From positions 3,286,001 to 3,350,000 of the forward strand of contig NC_089441.1 in the NCBI RefSeq assembly GCF_026210795.1: a stretch of 64,000 nt of DNA, given 5' to 3'. Positions 1-11,770 of this stretch are shown in pieces; the first letter of the stretch is position 1; each line of letters begins with the position of its first letter. The notes beneath the pieces are model-generated. The model ran no database searches. It saw nothing but the letters and a program-made list of their open reading frames with translations, and had not been told where the DNA came from. The position numbers and the translations under genes were made by a program. The stretch is from Rhizophagus irregularis. Taxonomy: Eukaryota > Glomeromycota > Glomeromycetes > Glomerales > Glomeraceae.

Positions 1-150
1 TTATAATTTGGGATGCTGTAATTCATTCAGTTTATATATAATTTACTATGTAAAGTGCCAAAATAATTTGGGATGCCATAATTGAATTTGGGATTTTACT
101 TATAATTACGGCAGCCCAAAATAATTTGGGTGGCATATATACCGTGGCAG
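1..150. repeat. AT-rich repeat, AATTTGGGATG-like units
   Basis: Three imperfect copies of a short unit around AATTTGGGATG, plus a diverged AATTTGGGTGG copy, lie just upstream of the LINE fragment. No reading frame is supported. It is probably the edge of a non-coding element that continues outside the window. Confidence 0.3.
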
Positions 151-1400
151 TTTCACCTTAAACTTTGGTTTGATGAACTTCCACACGTCAAATGATCAAA
201 AATAGGCAAAAAAATGGCGCAAATCGCATAAACTATTCGCAAATTTGTATAAACTATTTACAAATAGTATAGGTTAATTCGTAAATAGCTAAAAACAGCC
301 AAGAATAGCCAAGAATAGCCAAGAATAGCCACTGCTTTTCGCGCCATTTTTTTGCTGATTTTTAGCATTTCGACCTGTGTTCCTATCATGTATAAACTTT
401 CCCAAAGATTTCCTGGCTAATATGCTAATAACTCCTTGTGCCCTATTTGTGGCATTTTCATGGAAACGTTGGAACATTTTTTTATTTGTTCACCTAGCTA
501 TCTGGATGCTGAGGATGACAACCCTGCACTTCTGAACTATAAAGATGTAACTACAGATCTTATCGAACGTTTCCTGGTCAAACTTGTTACTAAGGTGTCC
601 TCCTCTCCACAATGCAAACAATCATATGATGAACTTCTTATGGCTCTTCGTAACTTACCAATGCTTGGTCTCCCAGACTTACTTTTGAATAATAATTACT
701 CTTCTTTTCCCACCTCTTGGTTTCTCTGAGGCTTCATTCCATGTGATCTTCTGAAGTGCCTTATTTGTTGCTCCGGCCTTAATTATAAACTTTTATCCTC
801 CATTATTTCCCGCACTTATTTGAAACTTCAATGTGAAATTTATCATGGTCTTTAGCGACCGAGGTGTAAAATTAAAGTTACAAAAGACGCGGCAAAGGGA
901 ATTTTGCCAAGTACTCTTCGATCATACAAAGGACCTTCTGTTCAACCTTTCCGCTTTTCTGCTTCTCAAGTAATTATATCTCAGGCCAATGAGTCTTTTT
1001 CCCCGCTTCGAGCTTCTGAATGGTCTCTTCTTGGTATCAAGTAGCTTCATTCCTCTTTAACTCAACGTCAATCACGTTTCATCACCTGTTGGGCTCAAGA
1101 AGTTTCAAACAGTCCTCATCTAATAATATTGGCAGGTTGTAAGATCAGGTAGGATTTTCTGAATTTGGGTAGTTGATCTGAAACTTTGCTTTTAAGGTTT
1201 AAAGTTGGGATATACAAGTTTGGGATTTATAGTTTAGTTTACTTCTCTATATGTACAAATTTGTGCGACTATTTTCTTTTTGTTTGGTTTTATTTATTTA
1301 CTTTTTCTTTTATTGTATTTTGAGTTATAAAGTTATAAATGATTAATAAAAATTACTGTTAGTCTATCAAATGTGAGTCGTGAAGATCTATGCAATTCTT
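151..1400 (+). pseudogene. 3' end of a LINE (reverse transcriptase C-terminus and 3' region)
   Basis: The frame reads KLWFDELP, then (after a MITE) IMYKLSQRFPG, a stop, and a Cys-rich block with CPICGIFMETLEHFFICSP near 442. That block is the zinc-binding type motif found after the reverse transcriptase domain of fungal LINEs. Coding-like sequence continues with stops and frame changes to about 1140, followed by an AT-rich 3' region. Only the 3' part is in the window and it has several stops, so it is a relic. The MITE at 182-379 sits in the frame; removing it with one copy of its TTC duplication rejoins DELP and IMYK. Family assignment is from recognition of the motif, not a search. Confidence 0.7.
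182..379. mobile_element. MITE copy 1 (CACA.GTC termini, 3-bp TSD)
   Basis: This 198 bp element starts CACACGTCAAATGATC and ends in the imperfect inverse, TTTCGACCTGTG. Both ends carry an A-run next to ATGGCGC. The trinucleotide TTC flanks it directly on each side. The interior has a tandem AGCCAAGAAT motif. Two more copies lie at 44840-45039 and 57281-57470, each with its own 3-bp duplication. A 3-bp duplication would suit PIF/Harbinger or CACTA-type mobilisation, but the source transposase is not visible. Confidence 0.85.
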
Positions 1401-2347
1401 TTCCTAATTTTTAAAAATACTAATAAATTTTTCTTGAAATTTTCACTCAAAAATTTCTAAATTCTCTTTAATTAAATATTTCTCTAGTTGCTTTCCTCTT
1501 TATTTGAACTTACAATACTATGACTACATCTACAGCTCCTTCTGTTATCAACCCAGATATTCCGCCGCCATCACGTCCTGATGTTTTAGCTCCTCCTGGA
1601 GACCGCTCATTGTTTCCTGATAATACTACTGGTGCGTCAAATAAACGAACGCGTATTGTCTCTGCTAATGGTATATAAATGTTGATATAACTTCTCCATT
1701 TGTTCCTACACGGCTGGCCTGAACCTAACATTCCTTCTGGTCTTTCTGTTAATAAAGTTCCTGTCGTAATCAGACCACTTACTACTGATATGTCTTTAGA
1801 GTCTTCTATTCATGCCCATTCCCTTCCTATTACCATGATTTTTCCAAATAATGATAAGAGTAAATTTGTAGCCTTTGACATGCCTGTACGCCAACCTTCC
1901 CCTGACAGTGATGCTGCTACTATTAAATCCTCTCCCTCCAGATTTCATGCTGCAGCATATCTTCGTGAAGCGCCTGTTGCATTCAAAGAAAAATTTACCA
2001 CTAACCACGCTATATATATATAATGACTGAATCGTAGTCCCTCTCCCGATATTTCTCTTATGGTTCACCACGCTCATTGTGAAGGGTCAGGCAATAATAA
2101 AAGAATCCTTGTCTTCTTTTTTGCTCAAGTTGATCATTCCACATGTGTCCAATCTCCATGTGCTGATCTTCTCAATCTGTCCTTTACCTTCTACTCACCT
2201 GCAGACACGCATCGCAGTGATGAAAAAAAGTCTTTGTTCATCACTGACATTCCCCTTTTCCTTAATGAACTTCAAATCAGACAGGCTTTTTCCCAATATG
2301 GCAATGTAGTTGAATGTAAACTTATTACCAGAAAACACTACTATAAC

Positions 2348-2643
2348 AGGACCCCGGATATCTAATATAAAGGTCATAATGGACTTTTGGCCAAAAACAC
2401 CCCTTTTTGCTGAAACTCAAAAAATCGTTTTTTGTAAATATCTCAGCATCCAGTAATTCAATTTTAATGAACTTTTTTTTATTTTGTAGCTCTCATTTAG
2501 CTCTACAATTTAAAAAAAAGTTCATCAAAATTGGACCACTGGATGCCGAGATATTTACAAAAAACGATTTTTTGAGCTCCTGAAAAATGGGCCAATCTGC
2601 CGAAAGTGTGACTTATGACCTGTTTTGGAGATATCCGGGGTCC
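2348..2643. mobile_element. Foldback MITE with 9-bp target duplication
   Basis: This 296 bp element has GGACCCCGGATATCT termini in inverse. Long internal arms around AAAAAATCGTTTTTTGTAAA pair with TTTACAAAAAACGATTTTTT. The 9 bp TACTATAAC is duplicated exactly at 2339-2347 and 2644-2652. A 9-bp duplication is typical of Mutator-like elements. It interrupts the RRM of LINE ORF1. Confidence 0.85.
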
Positions 2644-2839
2644 TACTATAACGCCCACATCCAATTCTCCAGTGCAGACTCTGTTACACAATTTGCTGAT
2701 ATCTGGGTGACTATTTGCTTTGGTAATTCTTTACGCGTCTATCCGGCATCTTATTCGAAAGTCTAATGTGACGTCCACAGGGAACATGTGGCTATTTTCG
2801 TGGGCATTTCAGTCCCTAAGAATATCAAAGAAACAGACT

Positions 2840-4154
2840 AGGACCTCAGAAAATGCTTATATATGTAAGGTACCAAGGTGCTTAGTCAACATAGAAAAGT
2901 TTTATGATGTAAGAATTTTATAATGCTTAATTTTAAGAAAATTTTATACTATATAAGATAATTAAATTGCATATTTTTGGTATTATTTTAAAATACTAAG
3001 AGTTTTTAGTTGCTTATTTTTCATATTTTAAAATATTATATATTGAATTTATAATTAATTTTTATTTTATTTTCACTAACGGTGAGTGTTAATTTTGTAC
3101 TACATTTCACAATTTTATATAAATATATAAACAAAAATTTTTTTTTGATGAAATTTCACTTTTTTTCAATGTTTTATTAATTATCTGTTAATAGTATCTT
3201 TTTAATTTTTATTAAACTCAGTGTATTATTTTTAATATAAAATTACTATATTATACATGTTTATTTTATTAAATAAAATAAATAAAATTACTATAAATAT
3301 GTTTTACTTTAAAATATAATTTTACTATTCATTACTTTGGTTATATCAAATTATCTTTTATGCTTAAGTAAGTTTGTTCAGCAAGTTAAATCTACTTGTA
3401 TTTTAATTTTCATAAGGCTAAGTATGATATTTATATAGAAAAGCATATTTTTTTTTAACGGTAATAACTTTTAAAATTTTCACTTTTTCGTTTATAACTT
3501 CAGAGCGTAATTACACCGCTTCAGTCAAATGAAATCGACTTTCTAAATTAATTGAAAGTTGTTCAGAAAGGTCGAAACTACTTATATATTAATTTTCATG
3601 AGTGTGGGTATAATACTTATGGAGAAAAGTGCATTTTCATAACGGTACTAACTTCCGAATTTTTTATTTCTCCGTTTACAACTTCAGAGCGTAATTACAC
3701 CTCTTTGATCAAATGAAATCGACTTTCTAAATTAATTGAAAATTGTTCAGCAAGGTCGAAACTACCTACATATTAATTTTTATGGGTGTAAGTATAATAC
3801 TTATGGAGAAATTTACATTTTTTGTAATAGTATTAATTTCGAATTTTTCTTTTACTGTTTATTAACTTTATTAATTAAATATTGTTAATCTACTTGTATA
3901 TTATGTTTAGTTTAGCTTCACAACATATTTAAAATTGGATTTAATAAAATATATTAATTAATAAATATATTTTATAAATTATATGTGTTATAATAAAAAT
4001 TTAATTAGATTAGAAGATTGATTTGCTTATTTTTATATAATTTTTAAGATTAGATATCAACAATGCTTAGCGATCATAGTAAAAACCTATGCTTAGAGCT
4101 ACTAATAAAAAATATTTTTGGGACCTTACCTATATAAGTATTTTCCGGGATTCT
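2840..4154. mobile_element. Non-autonomous DNA transposon, 1.3 kb, 8-bp TSD
   Basis: The left end AGGACCTCAGAAAATGCTTA and the inverse of the right end (GAATCCCGGAAAATACTTA) match imperfectly over about 30 bp. AACAGACT is duplicated at 2832-2839 and 4155-4162. The interior is AT-rich with no ORF. It holds a roughly 184 bp tandem repeat (about 3360-3850). The 8-bp duplication suits hAT or MULE chemistry. It interrupts LINE ORF1 between KETD and LLEIA. Confidence 0.8.
3360..3850 (+). repeat. Tandem repeat, ~184 bp unit, ~2.7 copies
   Basis: Repeated landmarks are AACTTCAGAGCGTAATTACA, CGACTTTCTAAATTAATTGA and AACGGTA near 3457, 3641 and (diverged) 3826. The array is internal to the 2840-4154 transposon. 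Confidence 0.75.
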
Positions 4155-5180
4155 AACAGACTTGTTAGAAATCGCTTCGCAAGTTAATGCTAAAGCAGTC
4201 AATATCCCTCTCTCTTACAATTCCTATAAGCCTAAGCCTTATGCATATTTGAATTTTTCATCATTCAAAAACCTTGAGGACGCTAAGGAATTGACCATTG
4301 CCTTCCACAATAAAGGCCTAACCTGGCACCCTCCTGACGAAGCCAAAAACCTTTGCCATGTCTGTGGGCGACATGGCTGTTCTCCCTCTGAATGTAATTC
4401 TCAACCCATTCGCAAAACCAATGACCGTTTGAACAAACTCTACATGCGGTTCAATGCTGGACCTAAGCGAGACTGCTCTGACTTCAGGCAATCACAATCT
4501 TCTTCTCGATCACGTTCGCAGTCGTGATCTAACTCATGTTCTCATGATAATACTTTCACTGAACATTCGCATAATCCTAACAAATCCACTTCTGGCTTTT
4601 CTTCTACCTGTGTACCTACCCGTCCTTCTCGCAATGTTATTGCGAATTCTCTAAATAATGCCCAAGTTATCGCTCAAAACAAAGTTACTTCAGATCTTTT
4701 CTCTTCAACTTCCCCTCAGTCTAAGTCCTCTTTACCTCCTGATGTTATCGACAAAATAAAAAAACAGTTCAAGAATATTGCTCAACAACTCTAAGCCCTT
4801 GATGAAAAAGTCAGTTGGATGGAATATTCCATCACAGATTACGATTATTGTATTAGGGAGCTTGAGTCAATGATAAGCTATGATGGCCCTCCTGATAATG
4901 CTTTCTCTTATGCGCCTGACTCCTATCCAAATGATGCTGGCTGGAACAATTGCCATCATGAATTCGATAACAACACATCTTCCTCATTACCTATACATGC
5001 ATACTCTAACCTTTCCATCATGGATACCTCTTCTGATACTTTCTTTTCCACCTTTGATCCTAATTTTATCCTCTCTAGCAGACACGCTATTCTACCTGCT
5101 CGTGTGACTTTTGGTGATTCATCAAGATTACGCCAAAAAATCTCTTTTATCTCCAACACTCAACAAAATCTTTCCAATCA

Positions 5181-5598
5181 CACAGGTCGAAAGGTGAAAA
5201 ATCAGGCATCAATCAATCACCAATCAGGCAGTTTGCTAACTTTTAATCCAGTGATCAGAAAAGAATGAAATATAGCTCATTGGGATCGTCTCAACAAGAC
5301 GAATCTAATGGTAGTAAAATCGGATCTCTAGGATTAATAGTTAATGAAAAATTAAATAAAATATAAATGATATATTTTTATTTTTATAATTTACTTAATT
5401 TCTCATCAAGTATTAATCCTAGAAATGCGATTTTACTACCATTAGATTCGTCTTGTTGAGACTATTCCAATGAGCTACATTTCATCCCTTTCTGATCACT
5501 GGATCAAAAGTTAGCAAACTGCCTGATTGGTGACGGTATTTGGCGAAAATGCCAATTAGTTACCGATTAGTGACTGATTTTTCACTTTTTGACCTGTG
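5181..5598. mobile_element. Foldback element with CACAGGTC termini, TCA TSD
   Basis: This 418 bp element has near-complementary arms (about 5181-5330 and 5410-5598) sharing AATCAGGCAGTTTGCTAAC and AATGGTAGTAAAATCG. The ends CACAGGTC and GACCTGTG are flanked by TCA on both sides. Its termini resemble the 198 bp MITE family, while its core resembles the 520 bp foldback at 56681. It interrupts LINE ORF1. Confidence 0.85.
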
Positions 5599-5682
5599 TC
5601 AGTTAGGCTCTATTCTTGAAAAATTGGATTACTTTTCTTCCCTGAACTCATCCTCCCTTTCTAAATAATCTATAACAATTCC

Positions 5683-6592
5683 ATGACAGAAAGTTTGCAG
5701 GGATCTCACTTTCCTGATAGTGCGTCTAATATAAATCCTTCCCTTCCTCCTTCCTCTATTTAATGTTTTGACATTTCTCCTGATCAGTTTAGTTGTGAAC
5801 TTAATTCCTCTAATATTTTGCGAATTGGTACTCTTAATGTTTAATCTATAGTTCATTCTTCTAAACAATTAAATTTATTTTCTTTACTTCTTTTTTATCA
5901 ACTTCATAGTTTAATTCTTACTGAAACTAATTTACGGTCACCTGCTCACAAATTTGTGTGTGAACCTTTCCTTTCCCAACTTAATTATCACAAATGGACC
6001 CTCCATTAATCATCATGCAGGAATTGGCATTATTTTTCATTCTAGTTTAGCCATGTATGTAATTAGAAAACGGTTTTATAAAGACCGATTAATATCCCTC
6101 TTTTTGCAGTTATCTGGTCGACAAGAGATTCTTATTATTGGAGCTTATGTACCTCCTTCCAGTAGACTTAATAGTAAATTAATTTCCAATTGTCATTCCA
6201 CTCTTGTTTCCTGGATCACTACAGCATGTTCTGCTGGTATCCATATTTTACTAGATGGCGATCTGAATGCTGAATTTAACTGTTATCTCAAAAACATTTC
6301 TGATCCATCTATCTCATCTCCTACTCATTCCTTGTTTCGCTATCTACACTCACATCAATTTGAAGATTTGTGTGCTTTTGACTCCTCTTCTTCCCCTTTA
6401 CCTACATTCAGGTCTTTAAGTTCTAAACATTTATCTCATCTGGATTATCTTTAGACATTCCCTGCTTTTCCCGCTGCCCATTTGTGGTCTCTTGTTTTGG
6501 ATTCTTCAGACACTTTTAGCACAGATCACTTTTTGTTAATCGCTTTCTTTAATTTTCTTAATGTCCGAGACTTATGTGCTCTGAGTTATTTA
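5683..6592 (+). pseudogene. LINE ORF2, endonuclease (EEP) part, truncated
   Basis: ORF2 starts at ATG 5683 (MTESLQGSHF). An AP-endonuclease-like (exonuclease-endonuclease-phosphatase) domain follows, with RIGTLNV near 5821 and LLDGDLNAEF near 6250, which holds the catalytic Asp-x-Asn pair. This enzyme nicks target DNA to prime reverse transcription. The frame shifts near 5955 and stops at 6452 (LDYL), then coding sense resumes up to LCALSYLK. A 1.8 kb element then interrupts it. A short coding-like stretch (GQNLALLKK) follows near 8440, and the reverse transcriptase domain is not seen. It is inactive. Confidence 0.7.
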
Positions 6593-8430
6593 AAATAGCA
6601 TTCACATTATCATACTGAATACAATGTACTAAAGATGTTAGCCGTAACTGTAATATTAAGACACAGTGTGTCAGTGTCGTATGTAATAGGTTGCAACCTA
6701 TCTACATTAAAAAGCAAAAGTTGTAATGCTGTAATTAAGTTGTAATGCTATAATTAGGTTGTAATACTGTAATTAGGTCTTAATGTTGTAACTAATCCAT
6801 AATGCCGTAATTCTGAAATTACGTATGTAATTTCAGCTAGAATTATGCACTTAATTTTAGCAGAAATTAACAAATATCCTAAAAAGGAAAGTGATGTTAT
6901 ACAAAATTCCAGTGTCGTTTCCACTAAAATCAATTTTTGTGGAATAGCTATCACCAAAAAAGGAACGATCTGCATTTCTGTTTTGGCTGAATTATGATTT
7001 TCAGCTGAAATTACATGTTTAAATGAAATTACGTTAATTTCAGCCAGAATTATATTTCAGATTTCAGATTTCAGATTTTAGGAAATATACATATCCGCTG
7101 ATTTGCAGAATTTGCTGATTATCAGTTATATGGCGTAGTACCGATTAAAATCGATCAAAACTCGTTTATATATAAGAAAAAATATCAAAAAATATATAAA
7201 AAAAACTTTTAAGGCACCTCTCACAAAATATTTACCTCTTTAACCCGAAACCAGTAGAAGGAGTTTCTAGAAAAAAAGGAAAAAATATTATAAAGTTAGT
7301 TTATTAAAAAAAACAAAAAAAAAACTTTACAAAATTCAGAATATTTAATGATTTAACGAAAAAAAATTAACTGAAAAATAATTAATAATAAATATCAAAT
7401 AGATTTTAATTAAACAACTAATCAATACATAATCTAAATTTGCTAAAACATCGTTATTAATATTTAGAGGTATTTATTTATTGAAAAGATTTTTTTTGAA
7501 TAATTTTGCTTTCTAAATAAATTTTTCTATAAACTATAAAAAAAAAATAAAAAAACAGCTCCAAATTGTATCTAATATAAAATAATTACAAATATACTTG
7601 CAAAAATTCTCAACTTACTTGATGTAAAAACTGTTTGAAAAGTTGATAGGGGAGTTGATGGGGAGTTTAATAGGGAGTTTACGAAAGAAAAAAATTTTTT
7701 TAATACTACTTTTTGTTGAAGTAATTTCTTAATATCTGTCATATGATCATGTAGCACAAGTGTGATCATTTTTGCAAAACTTAATTTACCTAATTTTTAT
7801 TAAATTATTGTCAAATACCTTAATTTAGACAAATTTTGTTAATTCTGCAGATCGGCGGATATGATAACCATGTAATTTCAATTTTAAGAGGTAAATAATA
7901 TTAAAAAAAAAATAATATTAATTTTTTTTTTTGTAAAAAAGTTTATATGTAAATTATGCATAAAATCATCTAATTGTTAAAGATATTATGCTAATTTAAT
8001 ATAAATTTTTTGAAAAAAACAATATTTTCTACCTTTCTTTCCGATTACCCATCTCTAGGGATTTTAGTTCATTATATAATTTTTTTCTTTACACGAATGC
8101 GTATACAAAATACAAAAAAAAATGCGATGTATCTTATGTACCCCCTAAAAATTAAAATTACACGACATATAAACTATTGTAATTTACTTTTATAATTCAT
8201 TACTTTTATTTTAAATTTTTATACCATTAAAAATTACGACATTATAGCCTAATTATAGTATTGCGACCTAATTACAGCATTACAACCCAATTACATACAG
8301 CATTACAGCCTAATTACAGTATTACAAAAAGTGTCATAACTGTAATGCTGTATGCTGTAATATTACAGCATCGGCTAATTAATTACGGCTAACATCTTTA
8401 GTCCCATCTCTTGTATTGAATAATTATGGT
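6593..8430. mobile_element. Non-autonomous DNA transposon with subterminal repeat arrays
   Basis: ACTAAAGATGTTAGCCGTAA (6631-6650) occurs in inverse at about 8381-8402. Inside each end is an array of about 18 bp units of the type TTGTAATGCTGTAATTAGG (6720-6800, inverse 8230-8355). The interior is AT-rich without a convincing ORF. The outermost ends are diverged; a possible 9-bp duplication (TTATTTAAA against TTTTTTAAA) is uncertain. It sits in LINE ORF2. Confidence 0.65.
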
Positions 8431-8439
8431 TTTTTTAAA

Positions 8440-8828
8440 GGTCAGAATCTAGCGTTGTTAAAGAAAAAATTTTTTAACTAATCATTCAATGTAAAAATTT
8501 TTGATAGATCTTGATTCCCTTGGTTTTAAGCAATTGATTACACTATTTTTAGCCGAGTTGTAATACAAATTTGGCTGGTTACTTTTTAAGCAATATTGCC
8601 AATTTGTATAATAACGTAACCTTAAATAGCAAGTATATATTGATCAAACTTGTAATATTAATATTTGACGATGCAAATTTATCATTCAATATACTCAGAA
8701 CATTATTATATAACACTTAAAAAAAAAATTCTGGGCAAATCAGCTCAAAAGCCATTTAAGGAATAATTAATTTGTAAAACCAGTTTCCTGAAAATTTATT
8801 AGTAGTTTTCACTGGTTTGAAGATGGAT
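8440..8828. other. Degenerate LINE tail and AT-rich spacer
   Basis: The first 130 bp are weakly coding-like in the LINE ORF2 frame, with stops. Nothing else is supported. Confidence 0.3.
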
Positions 8829-9350
8829 TACAAATTAACTTTTACGAATTACTAATTTTTTACAAATTTTTATTAATTTAACACAATTTATATACTAACT
8901 TTTACAAATTACTAATTTTTTACAAATTTTTATTAATTTAACATAATTCATATACTAACTTTTATAAATTACTAATTTTTTATTAATTTAACGCAAATTC
9001 GTATACTAACTTTACAATTACTAATTTTAATTTTTTACAATTTTTATTAATTTAACATGATTCATATACCAACTTTTAAGAATTACTAATTTTCTACGAA
9101 TTTTTATTAATTTAATATGATTCATATACTAACTTTTACAAATTACTAATTTTTTACAAATTTTATTAATTTAACACGATTTATATATTAACTTTTACAA
9201 ATTACTAATTTTTTACTAATTTAACGCAAATTCATATACTAACTTTACAATTACTAATTTTTTACTAATTTCAACATAAATTCATATACTAACTTTTACG
9301 AATTACCAATTTTTATTAATTTCAATAACTAACGTTTTTGGCTCTACAAA
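8829..9350 (+). repeat. Minisatellite, ~60 bp unit, about nine copies
   Basis: The unit contains TAACTTTTACAAATTACTAA, then TTTTTACAAATTTTTATTAA and TTTAACAC.ATTCATATAC. Units shorten to about 50 bp and diverge towards the right end. There is no coding potential. Confidence 0.85.
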
Positions 9351-10008
9351 TTTATACTGAATTTTCTACTAACATATCTATTTGTTACTAATTTTTATTA
9401 TTTCATAATACTTTCTTTAATTTTTTTTTTTAAAAATATCAATTAAATCGAAATGAAATCAATCTTAAAAACATTTAATGAGAAATATAACTTAAACTAC
9501 AATAAAATGTTTAACAGTGCAAAAAATATTAAAATTTAACTTAAATTAATTTTTAAAATCTAAAAATTATTTGCTCTGAATTATCAACCATCCTTTAAGC
9601 AGGTAACAAAGTGGTTAAGTAGTCTATATAAATCTTAATGATTTAAATTGAGTTTGAGGATATCAGGTAAAGAAAGCATAGACAATCGACAAGTTTATGC
9701 TAATAATAAATTAAATGATATATGTAATATAATCCAGCGGTAAATTAATAATCCATATTAATTTATTTTAAATTTATCAATTAGAAAAAATTGTGAAGGA
9801 TAAAGATTGCAAAAAATCTCTTTAATAAAAAGAATAAGTTATAGAAAATGGAATCTGTTAAAAATTCTGGCAAATTATGCATATCATTTACTGAAAGTGA
9901 GTAAAACTGAAGATAAAGGTTCAAAATCGGTCATTAATATTTATGATCTATCATAGCGCTTAGAAGAGATTACTTATTTTATCTTGATAATTTATTTTGC
10001 TATAAATT
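9351..10008. other. AT-rich intergenic sequence
   Basis: No ORF, RNA gene or clear repeat was recognised here. Confidence 0.4.
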
Positions 10009-10095
10009 TTCACTAATTCTGATTTTACTTATTTTCACTAATTCTGATTTTACTTATTTTCATTAATTCTGATTTTACTTATTTTTACATTTTTG
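10009..10095 (+). repeat. Short tandem repeat, 25 bp unit
   Basis: Three to four copies of CACTAATTCTGATTTTACTT plus ATTTT occur head to tail. Confidence 0.8.
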
Positions 10096-10192
10096 ATTTT
10101 ATCATATTTATTTTTATATTTTAGTTGAGACTTTTATTAAGAAATGTTTTTGATAAACATGTAAGAGTAGACCAAACAGCATAGCAATTATG

Positions 10193-10451
10193 ACTTCAGA
10201 ACTATGATGATGAGATACAATGCTATGACAAAGTCTCACCAGATGATATTTCCGATTGGTCATATATTGATCAACCAGATATGGTATATGACATAGAATA
10301 TACAGGAGATGATGACGATTTAAATATTGATGATGAAAAATTAGATGCAATTTTGGCAGATAAGGGGAATAAATCAGAAAGTTTTATGCAAGAAAATTTA
10401 ATAGTTGAAATTTCAGATTTCTATTTTATTATTAATTTACTTTTTTTTTAA
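10193..10451 (+). pseudogene. Acidic open stretch, unidentified fragment
   Basis: An open frame without a good start encodes an acidic peptide (DDISDWSYIDQPDMVYDIEY, then DDDDLNIDDEKLD). Base composition is less AT-biased than the surroundings, which suggests a fragment of a former gene or transposon ORF. I do not recognise it. Confidence 0.2.
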
Positions 10452-10452
10452 G

Positions 10453-10680
10453 TTTTGCGTATTATAGTATATTTTAATATTTGAATTAATTTTACTTTTT
10501 TTTTAATTTTGCGTATTATATTATATTTTATAGCATATCTGAATTTATTTTACTCTATTTTTTTAGTTTTGCGTATTATATTATATTTTATAGCATATCT
10601 GAATTTATTTTACTCTATTTTTTTAGTTTTGTGTATTATAATATATTTTATAGTATATCTGAATTTATAAATTAAATTGT
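10453..10680 (+). repeat. Tandem repeat, 60 bp unit, four copies
   Basis: TTTTGCGTATTATA recurs at 10453, 10507 and 10567, with a variant (TTTTGTGTATTATA) at 10627. Copies two to four are almost identical. A looser ATATCTGATTT repeat continues to about 10820. Confidence 0.85.
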
Positions 10681-10820
10681 AATTGAATTATATCTGATTT
10701 ATATCTGATTTATATAATAAATTTAGTTGATTTATGTCTAATTAATAGTGTCAAATTTAATAGTATTTGTTGATTTATATCTGATTTATATCTGATTTCT
10801 TATTTTAAATTATATCTGAG

Positions 10821-11261
10821 TGGCAACCACTCAGAACCCAAATGGAACATTATTTTTTTAAAAAAATCGATTAAAATTGAGTTTATAAATCAGATTAAAA
10901 TCAGATGATCGATTTTATATTTATATTGGTCTAAATTACTAGTTACTAATAAATTTATTAATGTCACACCATATAGTACTATTCTTATAATCATACCAAT
11001 TTTTTTTAGTTCTGAAGAATATGAAATTGAAAGTATATATATAAATATTTAAAATTTTTTTTAAATATTTTAATAGAATAGAAGTTAGTTTATTATATTT
11101 TAATATAATAAAATGTTTTTTAATTAAAAATTTTAAGATTTTTTAACCCAAAATCTTTTTTATTAAATAAATTTTTTTTTTTTTCATAAATAATTATTAA
11201 TAAAAAATAAGAAATTTCACATTGTAAGATTTGGAATTTCAATAAGGTATATAATTTATTT
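10821..11261. other. AT-rich intergenic sequence
   Basis: There are long A/T runs, and no gene or repeat unit is supported. Confidence 0.4.
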
Positions 11262-11770
11262 ATGCTAGCAAAAGGTTTTATACATATTGATTTAGTTAAC
11301 TTGTTTACAAGTTATAGAATATTAAATAAAGACAGGATAAGATTATTAGATGGTTTGGTTAACAAATTGATTTTTGACTTTAAAATTTTTATATGGGAAT
11401 ATAGAAATGTTAAATTAGTTGATTTAGAACATCAGAAAGAGATTAATGTAAAGATGAAAAAGTCGGTCAACAAATCTAAATTAGTGGCCAATAAATTAGA
11501 CAAAATAGTAAGTTCACGTTGGGAGCTATAGAATAGCTTAGTGTTTGACAAGGGAGGTCATTGATCAAATTTTTAAATCTTTCATGACAAGTCACCTTTG
11601 ATCTCAAGGTGACAGGTTGGTCTTTTCTTTTAGGAGGAGCAGTATGTTGATAATGTTTAAATTTATTTAGAATACCTTATTTTATTTTACTTTTGTAAAT
11701 ATATTGTATTACTTTAACATTATTATCAATAAACATGATCAGGAAAAAAATAAAAAATAAAAATAAGCAT
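11262..11770 (+). pseudogene. LINE 3' fragment with tail
   Basis: An 89 aa frame ends in a block (LLDGLVNKLIFDFKIFIWEY RNVK in two parts) that I recognise as the C-terminal tail of Glomeromycotina LINE reverse transcriptases. It stops at 11531. Downstream is a GC-richer 3' region with the inverse pair GTCACCTTTGATC and GATCAAAGGTGAC-like sequence. It ends in AATAAACATGATC followed by an A-rich tail at about 11740-11770. This is a 5'-truncated LINE copy. Confidence 0.6.

Larger units (their letters stand above)
1520..5668 (+). pseudogene. LINE ORF1 (RRM and zinc knuckle), interrupted by three insertions
   Basis: This is the nucleic-acid-binding first ORF of a second LINE copy. The start is ATG at 1520. 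An RRM begins near 2223 (KSLFITDIPLFLNEL), continues past the insertion at 2348-2643 (HIQFSSADSV), then breaks again at 2840-4154. It resumes as LLEIASQVNAKAVN, with a Cys/His cluster CHVCGRHGCSPSEC near 4353. A third insertion (5181-5598) splits NLSN from QLGSILEKLDY, and the frame stops at 5668. At all three places, excising the insertion with one target duplication rejoins the frame. Other stops and shifts (near 1677, 4526, 4792) show the copy is dead. It lies 14 bp before ORF2. Confidence 0.75.

Noticed and set aside
8829-9350. CRISPR-like array
   Set aside because: Units are continuous tandem repeats without unique spacers, and the genome is eukaryotic.
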